In this document: piece by piece, positions 36,509-45,055 of the stretch
Numbering within the stretch: the stretch's first letter is position 1
How the letters are laid out: each line of letters begins with the position of its first letter
Assembly (NCBI GenBank): GCA_963818985.1
Contig: CAWFUJ010000001.1
Span: 62,001-126,000 of the forward strand
Source: JAFEDN01 sp963818985
GTDB lineage: Bacteria > Pseudomonadota > Gammaproteobacteria > Coxiellales > Coxiellaceae
Reading direction: 5' to 3'
Length of the DNA stretch: 64,000 nucleotides
Position numbers and translations under genes: made by a program
The notes under the pieces: generated by a model
What the model saw: the letters and a program-made list of their open reading frames with translations, nothing else
The model's database searches: none
What the model was told of the DNA's origin: nothing

Positions 36509-36847
36509 ATGAAAAAAAATCCAACTGACAGCATTATCGATGCAGAAATTATCGATGCAGAAATTGAATACCCCGCTTCTGATGCAGACACTGAAGAATT
36601 AGAGAATGATGATTTGCCTTCCGAGGAGATTGGAGAAGACACCATCGAAGTGTATGATAAGGGAATAAACCCTATCACCAAAAAACCTAAGTTCAGTGCA
36701 AAAGATAATTTATCCAATTATTATTTCACAAATAGAATTTTTCAACCTTCCTTCATAACATTTAAATCATCAGAGGATAAATCAACTACAACGACAATTG
36801 CCACTCAAGCTATGACGGATCAATTAAGGTCCTTATCAAAAACCTGA
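36509..36847 (+). CDS. Small acidic hypothetical protein
   Basis: A 112-residue protein I do not recognise. The ATG at 36509 has GAGG four bases upstream and is preferred to a frame starting at 36449. The first half is very acidic with a tandem IIDAEIIDAEIE pattern and runs of Asp/Glu (DTEELENDDLPSEEIGED). The second half is basic to polar, with a threonine run (STTTTIATQ). No signal peptide or membrane helix. It interrupts the mmsB-mmsA pair on the opposite strand, suggesting insertion. Its composition fits disordered secreted effectors, but no function can be claimed. Confidence 0.6.
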   Translation: MKKNPTDSIIDAEIIDAEIEYPASDADTEELENDDLPSEEIGEDTIEVYDKGINPITKKPKFSAKDNLSNYYFTNRIFQPSFITFKSSEDKSTTTTIATQAMTDQLRSLSKT

Positions 36848-36869
36848 GTCAGGTTAGCAATAACTTAAT

Positions 36870-38360
36870 TTAATGGACGGGTAGATGGTACCCAGGCCCT
36901 TCTGCTTGATGTGGCCAGCGTGAACTAATCGTTTTCGGCTTTGTATAAAATGCCAAGCTTTCAGCATGCATATGTAAATCCCCAAACCAAGAACGCTTCC
37001 ATCCACCAAAACTATGATAAGCAGCAGGTACTGGAATCGCTACATTGATCCCAATCATTCCGATCTGCGCCTGGGTAGCGAAAGTTCGCGCCACACCCCC
37101 ATCGCGAGTGAATATAGCGGCGCCGTTACCATATTCATGCTCGTTGATCCATTGCAATGCCTGATCAAAATAAGTTGCCCGCAGTAACACTAATACTGGA
37201 CCGAAAATTTCCTCACGATAAATTTGCATCAAAGGTTTGACGTGATCAAATAAACAAGGGCCCATAAAAAAACCTTGTTCATAACCTGGTACTGATAGCT
37301 GACGGCCATCTACCACCAAATGTGCGCCCTCTTCGAGACCACTTTGCACATATTGCTGCACGCGCTGCCAATGAGCGCGGGTGATTAAAGGGCCCATTTC
37401 TGATTGCGGATCATGACCAGGACCCACTTTAAGTTTTGCTAGTTTTTGTTGTAATCCACTGACTAATCGATTAGCCACTTCATCTCCCACGGTAATCACT
37501 GCAGAGATGGCCATGCATCGCTCGCCAGCTGAACCATATGCTGCACCGACAATGGCGTCCGTGGCCACTTCTAAATCCGCATCAGGCATGACTAGAGCAT
37601 GGTTCTTGGCGCCGCCAAAAGTATGTGCACGTTTACCATGCGCCACCGCCGTACGATAAATATGTTCAGCTACCTGAGTAGAGCCTACGCAGGTGACCGC
37701 AGCGACATCCGCATGGGTAATCAATTGCAAAACCGCGGACTTATCGCCTTGTATCACATTGAATACGCCGTCGGGTAGTCCAGCTTGTTTAAATAATTCT
37801 GCTAATTTTATCGAAGCGGATGGATCTTTTTCCGAAGGTTTTAAAATAAACGTATTGCCGCAAGCAATGGCTGGAACCATCATCCAAATAGGCACCATCA
37901 CCGGAAAATTAAATGGGCTGACCCCAACACAAATTCCCAGAGGCTGACGTATGGTGTAATTATCAATTCCAGTAGAAACATTTTCTGAATAAGTGCCCTT
38001 TAATAAATTAGGCACGCCACAATAATATTCTATTAATTCGATAGCTCTTAATACCGAACCTTTGGCATCTTCTAAAATTTTGCCATGCTCACGGGTGATA
38101 ATAACCGCAAGCTCATCAAGATGTTTTTCTAATAGTTCTTTAAATTTGAAAAGAATACGCGCGCGTTTCAATGCAGGGGTTGCCGACCAACTTGGAAAAG
38201 CGTTTTTCGCAGCAGCCACAGCTTGCTCAACTTCTTGGGTATTGGCAAACCCTACCCATCCGCTCACTTCACCAGAGGCTGGATTATAAATTTCTTGACC
38301 ATGATCATGAATCGATTGACAGGGCTTACCATTAATAAAATGCGGAACTTTAGAAGCCAT
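36870..38360 (-). CDS. mmsA: Methylmalonate-semialdehyde dehydrogenase (CoA-acylating)
   Basis: A 496-residue aldehyde dehydrogenase. The MmsA family signature is clear: HFINGKPCQSIHDHGQEIYN at the start, GVSPFNFPVMVPIWMMVPAI (about 145-164), TFGGAKNHALVMPDAD, and the catalytic cysteine in GAAYGSAGERCMAIS (about 285). It converts methylmalonate semialdehyde to propionyl-CoA, completing valine and thymine degradation. It is a full-length gene. mmsB lies downstream on the same strand beyond one foreign small gene. Confidence 0.95.
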   Translation of the reverse strand: MASKVPHFINGKPCQSIHDHGQEIYNPASGEVSGWVGFANTQEVEQAVAAAKNAFPSWSATPALKRARILFKFKELLEKHLDELAVIITREHGKILEDAKGSVLRAIELIEYYCGVPNLLKGTYSENVSTGIDNYTIRQPLGICVGVSPFNFPVMVPIWMMVPAIACGNTFILKPSEKDPSASIKLAELFKQAGLPDGVFNVIQGDKSAVLQLITHADVAAVTCVGSTQVAEHIYRTAVAHGKRAHTFGGAKNHALVMPDADLEVATDAIVGAAYGSAGERCMAISAVITVGDEVANRLVSGLQQKLAKLKVGPGHDPQSEMGPLITRAHWQRVQQYVQSGLEEGAHLVVDGRQLSVPGYEQGFFMGPCLFDHVKPLMQIYREEIFGPVLVLLRATYFDQALQWINEHEYGNGAAIFTRDGGVARTFATQAQIGMIGINVAIPVPAAYHSFGGWKRSWFGDLHMHAESLAFYTKPKTISSRWPHQAEGPGYHLPVH

Positions 38361-38393
38361 AGCTCACCTTGTGGATAGGAACGTCATAAGCAC

Positions 38394-38422
38394 GTCATCC
38401 CGCGATCAACTCGCGGAATGAC
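38394..38422. repeat. Palindromic repeat overlapping the kdsB stop
   Basis: Arms GTCATCCCGCGA and TCGCGGAATGAC pair with one mismatch around TCAAC. The kdsB reading frame ends inside it: the residues SRHSAS and the TGA are repeat-encoded. Confidence 0.85.
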
Positions 38423-39181
38423 GAGATGAAATCTTCATGTATTCCATAATTTTTTTTAAGTCTTCAGGGGTGTTGACTTCGGGAGGAATACGATCCTTAG
38501 TAATCACCATGTGCATCCGAATACCTTTCCATAATATTCTTAATTGTTCTAAAGATTCCATTTTCTCAAGCGAACTCGCTGACCATTCAATATACTCAAG
38601 TAGAAAGCTAACCCGATAAGCATATAATCCCACATGGCGATAATGAAATCACTCACCAATGCTTTGCTGGGGTCGTTAAAAGATTCCACATCCCAAGGAA
38701 TTGGCGAGCGACTAAAATACATCGCATAGTTTCGCCAATTTAAGACTACTTTGACTACTGATGGATCAAATAAATCCTCGTTACGATTAATCCGTTCGCA
38801 AATCGAACTGACTTTCACATTATCATGTTTATCTAAATCTTCAGCGACTTGGCGAATAGCTTGCGGTAAAATAAAAGGCTGATCGCCTTGCACATTAACC
38901 ACAATTTCTTCGGGTGAATAATCTAATGCCAATGCGGCCTCAGCAATACGTTCGGTTCCGGATTGATGCTCGACAGAAGTCATGCACACTTTCGCACCGA
39001 AATTGCGCGCCACTTTGCTTATTTTTGGATCGTCGGTGGCTATCACCACACTATCAGCGCCACTTTCTACTGATCGCTCATAAACATGTTGTAACATCGG
39101 CTTACCGCCAATATCTATTAACACTTTTCCAGGTAATCGAGTGGCTGCATAGCGCGCTGGAATTATGATTCGAAATTCCAT
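38406..39181 (-). pseudogene. kdsB: 3-deoxy-manno-octulosonate cytidylyltransferase, one frameshift
   Basis: KdsB activates Kdo with CTP for lipid A core synthesis. The first part has the family start FRIIIPARYAATRLPGKVL, the VVNVQGDQPFI motif and YFSRSPIPWD. Near 38646 the frame shifts: the coding strand reads GATTTCATTAT where one more T would give the expected FHYRHVGLYAYRVSF continuation. The rest (GLYAYR through EVNTPEDLKKI) follows in the second frame. A one-base loss in a T-run is a typical sequencing error, and Kdo is normally essential, so the gene may be intact in reality. Confidence 0.9.
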
Positions 39182-39360
39182 TAAAGGACCTCCTGCTCTG
39201 ATAAACGCCTGGCCTCGTCAACAAGCATAATTGGGATATCATCACGGATTGGATAGGCAATCTTATCAATGCGACAAATCAACTCCTGTCGCTTAGGGTC
39301 GTAAATTAATCTGCTCTTACAAAGCGGACAAGCCAAGATATCTAATAGTTTTTTATCCAA
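39181..39360 (-). CDS. Trm112-like protein (UPF0434/YcaR)
   Basis: A 59-residue protein with the family N-terminus LDKKLLDILACPLCKSRL and PIRDDIPIMLVDEAR near the end. The first CxxC is present and the second is reduced to one cysteine (ELICR), as in many bacterial members. The start is a TTG at 39360 with a strong GGAGG about five bases upstream, which fixes the usual size; a longer frame to 39459 is unlikely. It ends at the base where kdsB begins, and ycaR-kdsB is a conserved pair. Trm112 proteins activate methyltransferases in other organisms. Confidence 0.88.
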   Translation of the reverse strand: MDKKLLDILACPLCKSRLIYDPKRQELICRIDKIAYPIRDDIPIMLVDEARRLSEQEVL

Positions 39361-39472
39361 AACATCCTCCGGTTGCTGAAGAGATCGGAATTCTATTCCG
39401 AAGTTCAGAGTAAATGTATCATGATTAAAATAATAATCAAGGATTAGTGGCAAGAGCAAATTCGGACATAAT

Positions 39473-39547
<75 letters not shown>

Positions 39548-39561
39548 TTATTTTTTTATAT

Positions 39562-39948
39562 TTATTTTTCCGCCTCTAATTCACTCACCAGCTTTTCCAA
39601 TTCGCGGATGGCTTGGAGAATAACATCTTTTTTTGGTAAATGACTCATAGGCCCTGGTTGAGTATGGTCTATTAATGTATGTCGGGCGCCTTCAATCGTA
39701 TAACCACGCTCATAAAGCAATTCACGTATGCGCCGCACCAACAAAACATCTGCCCGCTGGTAATAACGGCGGTTACCCCGACGTTTTGCAGGATTCAGCT
39801 GCTCAAATTCTTGCTCCCAATATCGTAATACATGAGGTTTTAGAAGGCATAAGTCAGCTACTTCGCCAATCGTAAAATACAATTTTTCCGGAATGCTTGG
39901 TAACTGATCAATTTTGGTCAGATTCACCTTGCGTTTCTGAACCGACAT
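39562..39948 (-). CDS. MerR-family transcriptional regulator linked to ihfA
   Basis: A 128-residue protein with a MerR winged helix: LYFTIGEVADLCLLKPHVLRY followed by WEQEFEQLNPAKRRGNRRYY and VRRIRELLYERGYTIEGAR. A short C-terminal helix follows instead of a long effector domain, and no cysteine cluster for metal sensing is seen. Members of this group sit directly downstream of ihfA in many gammaproteobacteria. Its first 41 bases overlap the end of ihfA, so the two are co-expressed. The ligand is unknown. Confidence 0.88.
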   Translation of the reverse strand: MSVQKRKVNLTKIDQLPSIPEKLYFTIGEVADLCLLKPHVLRYWEQEFEQLNPAKRRGNRRYYQRADVLLVRRIRELLYERGYTIEGARHTLIDHTQPGPMSHLPKKDVILQAIRELEKLVSELEAEK

Positions 39949-40231
39949 AATGCTCTACCTTTGATCGAAGCTTGTGTCCAGCATGAAAAGTCACCACTCT
40001 ACGCGCAGTAATAGGAATTTCTTCTCCAGTTTTCGGATTGCGTCCCGGACGCTGTTTTTTATCACGTAGGTTAAAATTACCAAAGCCAGATAATTTTACC
40101 GATTCCCCATTCTCCAATGCTTGGCGGATTTCTTCAAAAAATAATTCGATCAATTCTTTAGCTTCTCGTTTGTTTAAACCCATTACGTTAAACAAATGCT
40201 CTGCTAAATCTGCTTTGGTGAGTGCTGTCAT
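39908..40231 (-). CDS. ihfA: Integration host factor subunit alpha
   Basis: A 107-residue HU/IHF family DNA-bending protein. It has ALTKADLAEHLFNVMGLNKREAKEL at the start, the SGFGNFNLRDKKQRPGRNPKTGEEIPI signature around the DNA-intercalating arm (about 46-72), and ITARRVVTFHAG. It follows pheT after four bases, the standard place, and overlaps the MerR gene. The normal partner gene ihfB is missing from its usual position after rpsA in this window, so pairing cannot be judged from this window. Confidence 0.94.
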   Translation of the reverse strand: MTALTKADLAEHLFNVMGLNKREAKELIELFFEEIRQALENGESVKLSGFGNFNLRDKKQRPGRNPKTGEEIPITARRVVTFHAGHKLRSKVEHYVGSETQGESDQN

Positions 40232-40235
40232 GGTT

Positions 40236-42617
40236 TTACACCCTCAGTCTTGCATTAAATTCATGTTCCAAACCGTTGATTAAATCATCAACAATAGTTT
40301 GGATCTCAGTATCCTTTAGAGTGCGTGTCGCATCCTGAAAGATCAACCCCAGGGCAATACTTTTTTGCCCCTTTTCTATGTTTTGGCCCTGATAGACATC
40401 AAATATTTGCACATTATTCAAGAGTTTTCCAGCCTTTTCTTGAATATATTGCTGAAGCTGCATGGAGGCGATAGTTTGACTCACAGTCAGAGCCAAATCC
40501 CGCCGCACGGCGGGATACTTAGAAATTGCTTTAAATTCATTTGGTTGCTTCACATTGATAAGATCCAACTTGAATTGAAAAAAATAAATTATATGGGCAA
40601 CATCGCAGAGCTTTACAGTCTCTGGATGCAACGCTCCAAGCTGCCCTACTTCCTGCTCTCCGAGAAATAAAGTTGAACTTTGCCCCGGATGTAAAACAGG
40701 ATTCTGGCTACGCCGCCAGCTAAACGCTTGCTTTTGGCCGGTCAATCCCAAAAGCAATTCTATATCGGCTTTGACATCAAAAAAATCTATGGGACGATTT
40801 GGCACTCCCCATTGCTCAGGGTAAGCATTGCCACTGACTACCCCACCTAACATCGGAATCTGCTGCCATTCTGAATCTATGGGTAAGAAACATAAACCTG
40901 TTTCAAATAAACGCACCCGAGAGATTTGGCGATTTTGATTATATTTCAATACGGTTAATAAACCAGGCCATAGATTAGTGCGCATCACTCCCATTTCACT
41001 GGACAGAGGATTGGCTAGAGCAATGGCTTGATGGTCAGGATCAAGCCATTGTTGATCTCGGGGATCAACAAAACTATAAGTAATGGCCTCATGGTAACCT
41101 CGATCAATTAACAGCGCTCGAATTCGCGATAAGGATATTTGACCTTCTGAATGTTTAGGGATCTGCATCTTTACCGTCATCTGTTCGGGCAAGATCCGAT
41201 GGTAACCATTAATTCGCGCCAATTCTTCGATTAAATCAACTTCAATATTCAAATCATTCCGATAGCTAGGGACTTGTACTCGCCAGCCTGGTTTTTCTTT
41301 AAAAACTTTCATCCCTAAAGATTCTAAAATTGTGACGACCCGCGAGTCAGGAAGTTCAATGCCTAACAACCGTTTAATTTGATCGCGACGTAAGATAATT
41401 TCCTGCGGTTTCGGCAAATAATCAGGCTCTATGAGTTCTACGATCGGACCTGGCTGACCACCGACGATATCTATCAGTAATTGTGTGGCCCGCTCTAGCG
41501 CTTTTCTCGGTAAATTATAGTCGACGGCACGCGCATATCGATAAGATGAATCCGTTTGCAATCCATAGCGACGCGAGGTCAAGCTAATTGGAATCGAAGA
41601 AAAAAAAGCACTTTCAATAAATAAATCAGTGGTATTAGCTGAAACGCCCGAAGCCGCTCCACCCATGATACCCGCTAATGCTAATGGTTGTTGATGATCA
41701 GCGATCACCAATGTGTCTGCATCTAATTGCAAGGATTTGCCATCCAGTAAATTAAGAGTTTCACCTGATTTTGCTAGCCGGACATGAATCTCACCATCAA
41801 TATTCGCTAAATTAAAGGCATGCAAAGGCTGTCCTAACTCTAGCATCACATAGTTGGTCACGTCGACCACTGGATGAATGCTACGTATGCCACTGCGCCG
41901 CAGACGTTCCCGCATCCAAATGGGCGTGGTTGCTTTTGAATTAATTTGGCGTAACAGTCGGCCACAGTAACGCGGGCAAGCTGTAGGGGCTTCCAGAGAT
42001 ATTTGCAGAGTATCAGCAATCGTTGCAGTGACGAGGGAAGTCGGCTCCGGATTGACCGAGGTATTTAGTAAAGCTGCTGTCTCCCTGGCTAAACCGCTGA
42101 TGCTCAGACAATCACCTCGATTAGCTGTTAAAGCCAAATCAATGATTTGATCATTCAAAAGAAGATAATCACGTAAATCAACACCGACAGGTGCATCATC
42201 GGGTAATTCGATAATCCCAGCTTCTTTATCGTCATCTAATCCCAGCTCACGAGCCGAGCAAATCATGCCTTGTGATGGTTGACCACGCAAAATCGTCGAT
42301 TTAATCTCAATTCCGCCGGGTAGTTTCGCTCCCATCGTAGCAACGGCAACCTTGAGGCCGGCACGAACGTTGGCAGCCCCACATACGATTTGCAACGGCT
42401 CGCTTTGGCCAATATCGACCTGGCAGCAATGTAATCGTTGGGAATCAGGGTGCATGGCTTCGTTTAAGACACTGCCAACAATGACACCTTGGAATTCTGC
42501 TGCTGCAGGTTCCATCGATTCTACTTCTAGTCCAGACATGGTGTAAGTGTCCACCAGGTCCTGCACATCGACCAGCGAGCCCAACCGTTCTTGTAGCCAT
42601 TTTACGCTAAATTTCAT
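40236..42617 (-). CDS. pheT: Phenylalanyl-tRNA synthetase beta subunit
   Basis: A 793-residue subunit of full length, with the tRNA-binding EMAP-like domain (VGSVLNEAMHPDSQRLHCCQVDIG, about 47-70), the B3/B4 editing domain, the B5 domain, the catalytic-like core and the C-terminal ferredoxin-fold anticodon-binding domain (YPAVRRDLALTV). With PheS it forms the alpha2beta2 enzyme. No frameshift occurs in 2.4 kb, which contrasts with thrS nearby. It is separated from pheS by a large palindromic insertion. Confidence 0.96.
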   Translation of the reverse strand: MKFSVKWLQERLGSLVDVQDLVDTYTMSGLEVESMEPAAAEFQGVIVGSVLNEAMHPDSQRLHCCQVDIGQSEPLQIVCGAANVRAGLKVAVATMGAKLPGGIEIKSTILRGQPSQGMICSARELGLDDDKEAGIIELPDDAPVGVDLRDYLLLNDQIIDLALTANRGDCLSISGLARETAALLNTSVNPEPTSLVTATIADTLQISLEAPTACPRYCGRLLRQINSKATTPIWMRERLRRSGIRSIHPVVDVTNYVMLELGQPLHAFNLANIDGEIHVRLAKSGETLNLLDGKSLQLDADTLVIADHQQPLALAGIMGGAASGVSANTTDLFIESAFFSSIPISLTSRRYGLQTDSSYRYARAVDYNLPRKALERATQLLIDIVGGQPGPIVELIEPDYLPKPQEIILRRDQIKRLLGIELPDSRVVTILESLGMKVFKEKPGWRVQVPSYRNDLNIEVDLIEELARINGYHRILPEQMTVKMQIPKHSEGQISLSRIRALLIDRGYHEAITYSFVDPRDQQWLDPDHQAIALANPLSSEMGVMRTNLWPGLLTVLKYNQNRQISRVRLFETGLCFLPIDSEWQQIPMLGGVVSGNAYPEQWGVPNRPIDFFDVKADIELLLGLTGQKQAFSWRRSQNPVLHPGQSSTLFLGEQEVGQLGALHPETVKLCDVAHIIYFFQFKLDLINVKQPNEFKAISKYPAVRRDLALTVSQTIASMQLQQYIQEKAGKLLNNVQIFDVYQGQNIEKGQKSIALGLIFQDATRTLKDTEIQTIVDDLINGLEHEFNARLRV

Positions 42618-42883
42618 TTTTTACACCTCATCCTCTCGACTTGGCATGCACGGAAGTCTTACGATGAACCCATCCCGTCAATATTTCCCACCACCCAGGG
42701 AATCGCGGGACAAACGCAATGGCGGGGCCTGTCAGAGGCAGCTGTTTTCCCGTGCTCGCGAGTACGCTCCTCGCGCAAAAATCAGCTTCCTCTGCCACCC
42801 GCCGACAAAGCTAGCACCTGGCGGTGGGGAAATATTGACTCCGCAGTGCGCCCTCAATGTGTGCATATTAGATGGTTAATACA
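42618..42883. other. pheS-pheT intergenic region
   Basis: These 266 bases between two genes that are usually a few bases apart are filled mostly by the palindromic element. The outer parts (42618-42676 and 42850-42883) show nothing further. No convincing gene is present; short open frames here are chance. Confidence 0.5.
42677..42839. repeat. Large imperfect palindromic element between pheS and pheT
   Basis: An approximately 163-base inverted-repeat element. The outer arms are GTCAATATTTCCC (42677) and GGGAAATATTGAC, mirrored near 42827-42839, with further pairing inward (ACCCAGG / CCTGGCGG). An inner pair matches CAGAGGCAGCTG with CAGCTTCCTCTG. GC content is higher than the neighbourhood. 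The right arm and its flank to 42849 are shared with the ccmH insert. It looks like a MITE or folded RNA element; no transposase is present. Confidence 0.75.
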
Positions 42884-43867
42884 CTAAAACTGCGTTAGTA
42901 AGCGCAGATCATTTTCAAATAATAATCGCAAATCGGGGATACCATATTTTAACATCGCCAAACGGTCTAATCCTAAACCGAAAGCAAATCCACTAAATTT
43001 ATCTGGATCAATTCCGACATTCATTAACACTTGGGGATGCACCATCCCACAACCTAATACTTCTAACCAGCCTCCATCTGCTTTGCGAATATCTACTTCC
43101 GCTGATGGCTCGGTAAAAGGGAAGTAACTAGGTCGAAATCGAAAATCTAACTCTGATTCAAAAAAATTTTGTAGAAAATCTTGCAGCAAAGATTTGAGAT
43201 GACCCATGTGACAATGTGTATCTATCACTAAACCTTCTAACTGATGAAACATGGGGGTATGTGTTTGGTCTGAATCGCAGCGGTAAACCCGACCTAAGGT
43301 AATGATGCGCAGCGGTGGAGGTTGTTTTTCCATAGTCCTGACTTGGACATTTGAAGTATGAGTGCGCAATAATAGTCCATTTTTAAAAAAGAAAGTCGCT
43401 TGGCTATCTCGCGCCGGATGATAATCTGGGATGTTTAATGCTTGAAAATTATGATAATCATCCTCGATTTCCGGCCCCTCCGCAACTTCAAATCCCATCG
43501 TGGTAAATAACTGGACCACACGCTCACGAACTCGAGTAACTGGGTGCATGCTGCCTAAGTGCTCACCACGCCCAGGTAAGGTGATATCGATACTTTCGGT
43601 TGATAATCGGTTGGTTAAAATTTGCTGATTTAGTATGGTTTCTTGCTTTAAAAGCAAGGTTTGTAATTCTTGTTTGGCTTGATTAATAATTTTGCCCATT
43701 TCTGGACGTTCGGCCACTGGTAATTCGGAGACTGATTTGAGTAAAGCCGTGAGTTGACCTTTTTTACCTAAATAATTCACCCGCAATTGTTCAACCGCAG
43801 CAGGATCTTGTGCCTTTTCAATGGATGCCTTGGCATCCTTTAATAAAGCAAGCAAATCGCTATGCAT
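42884..43867 (-). CDS. pheS: Phenylalanyl-tRNA synthetase alpha subunit
   Basis: A 327-residue class II synthetase subunit. After the N-terminal coiled coil come LPGRGEHLGSMHPVTRVRERV, motif 2 (RTHTSNVQVRTME and RVYRCDSDQTHTPMFHQLEGL), the active-site region RPSYFPFTEPSAEVDI and motif 3 (FGLGLDRLAMLKYGI). The ATG at 43867 is used; a TTG two codons earlier is possible. It starts nine bases after rplT, in the normal infC-rpmI-rplT-pheS order. Confidence 0.96.
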   Translation of the reverse strand: MHSDLLALLKDAKASIEKAQDPAAVEQLRVNYLGKKGQLTALLKSVSELPVAERPEMGKIINQAKQELQTLLLKQETILNQQILTNRLSTESIDITLPGRGEHLGSMHPVTRVRERVVQLFTTMGFEVAEGPEIEDDYHNFQALNIPDYHPARDSQATFFFKNGLLLRTHTSNVQVRTMEKQPPPLRIITLGRVYRCDSDQTHTPMFHQLEGLVIDTHCHMGHLKSLLQDFLQNFFESELDFRFRPSYFPFTEPSAEVDIRKADGGWLEVLGCGMVHPQVLMNVGIDPDKFSGFAFGLGLDRLAMLKYGIPDLRLLFENDLRLLTQF

Positions 43868-43875
43868 AATCAAAC

Positions 43876-44232
43876 TTATGGTAGGGCTTGTTGTGCAGTC
43901 TTTGCTAACGCTGCAAAAGCAGAAGCATCATTTAGGGCTAAATCAGCAAGGATCTTACGGTCGATGTTAATGTTGGCTATCTTTAGACCATTCATTAAAC
44001 GGCTATAAGACAAGCCATGTAAACGCGCGCCCGCATTAATGCGAATAATCCAAAGAGCTCGAAAATTTCGTTTATTTTGTCGACGATCACGATACGCATA
44101 CTGGCCGGCTTTAATGACCGCTTGTTTAGCTACGCGATAGATCCGGCTGCGCGCGCCATAATAGCCTTTCGCTTGATCTAGGATTTTTTTATGACGGGCA
44201 TGGGCTTGAACCCCTCTTTTTACTCTTGGCAT
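43876..44232 (-). CDS. rplT: 50S ribosomal protein L20
   Basis: A 118-residue, very basic protein matching bacterial L20 along its length (PRVKRGVQAHARHKKILDQAKGY at the start, QNKRNFRALWIIRINAGAR in the middle). It binds 23S rRNA and is needed for 50S assembly; in E. coli it also represses its own operon at the rpmI leader. It lies 17 bases after rpmI. Confidence 0.97.
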   Translation of the reverse strand: MPRVKRGVQAHARHKKILDQAKGYYGARSRIYRVAKQAVIKAGQYAYRDRRQNKRNFRALWIIRINAGARLHGLSYSRLMNGLKIANINIDRKILADLALNDASAFAALAKTAQQALP

Positions 44233-44249
44233 GTGATCTCCTCTAGTTT

Positions 44250-44441
44250 CTAATCTAATAATCGGTCGATGGCAGCAAAATCACGCTCGTGCACACTTGG
44301 TGATTGACGCAAGTGGCGTTTACGTTTATGGCCTTTTTTGGTCAAAATATGATTACGAAAAGCATGTCGACGCTTGATAGCACCTGTTCCGGTGCGACGA
44401 AAACGTTTCGCTGCGCCTCTGTTTGTTTTTATCTTTGGCAT
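44250..44441 (-). CDS. rpmI: 50S ribosomal protein L35
   Basis: A 63-residue basic protein with the L35 pattern PKIKTNRGAAKRFRRTGTG and HILTKKGHKRKRHLRQ. It sits between infC and rplT as in nearly all bacteria. The about 40-base gap to infC offers little room for the E. coli-type L20 regulatory pseudoknot, unless it involves the infC end. Confidence 0.96.
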   Translation of the reverse strand: MPKIKTNRGAAKRFRRTGTGAIKRRHAFRNHILTKKGHKRKRHLRQSPSVHERDFAAIDRLLD

Positions 44442-44481
44442 AATACCCTCTATAAACTAATTAACCCACGACAAGCTGCCT

Positions 44482-45030
44482 TTATTCCGCATCTGGCGCT
44501 TTACCGCCTTTCACTTCTTGCTTACCCATCGCAACCACCATGGCCATTTGGCGACCCTCGATTTTTGCTTCTTGTTCAACCACTAAGCCTGTGGGCAAAT
44601 CGGCTCTGATCCTATTTAATAATCCTAAACCCAGTTCGCGGTGCTGCATTTCTCTGCCGCGAAAACGAAGACTTATTTTTACTTTATCGCCACGCTCTAA
44701 AAATTCAATAATCTTACGAACCTTAACTTGATAATCACCTACGTCGGTCACTGGCCGAAATTTTACTTCTTTTACCTGGACGCGACGTTGCTTTTTCTTC
44801 TGCGCAGCTTGCTTTTTCCCCTTTTCAAAACGGAATTTACCATAATCCATAATGCGACACACAGGCGGGTCAGTGTTAGGAGAAATTTCAACCAAATCTA
44901 AACCGGCCTTCTCAGCGGCAAATAATGCCTCTCTTATTCCGACAATCCCTACCTGATTCCCCTCTGCATCAATCAACCGTATCTGGGGACTATGAATCTG
45001 CTGATTCACACGCGTCTTTTTTTCACTAAT
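44482..45030 (-). CDS. infC: Translation initiation factor IF-3, ATT start codon
   Basis: A 182-residue IF-3 with N- and C-domains (LVEISPNTDPPVCRIMDYGKF linker side; VKEVKFRPVTDVGDYQVK). IF-3 stops 30S-50S joining and checks start codons. Extending the frame upstream of the first GTG adds seven codons that begin with ATT at 45030, preceded by AAGAGGAT at good spacing. An ATT start is the known autoregulatory device of infC: excess IF-3 rejects it. This start is therefore preferred over the GTG at 45009. Confidence 0.94.
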   Translation of the reverse strand: MSEKKTRVNQQIHSPQIRLIDAEGNQVGIVGIREALFAAEKAGLDLVEISPNTDPPVCRIMDYGKFRFEKGKKQAAQKKKQRRVQVKEVKFRPVTDVGDYQVKVRKIIEFLERGDKVKISLRFRGREMQHRELGLGLLNRIRADLPTGLVVEQEAKIEGRQMAMVVAMGKQEVKGGKAPDAE

Positions 45031-45055
45031 GGCTTGATCCTCTTAATAATTAGTA

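Noticed and set aside
36442..36717. 91-codon minus-strand frame opposite the small acidic protein gene
   Set aside because: I weighed this against the plus-strand gene. The plus frame has a GAGG site at the right distance and a longer body; the minus frame has a serine-rich translation that mirrors the acidic codons.
13274..38422. CRISPR array
   Set aside because: The repeats are dispersed over tens of kilobases, are palindromes of variable loop, and are not evenly spaced with spacers; no cas genes are present.
42547..42879. 110-codon plus-strand frame across the pheS-pheT gap
   Set aside because: It starts inside pheT antisense and runs through the palindrome; repeat-derived with no ribosome site.
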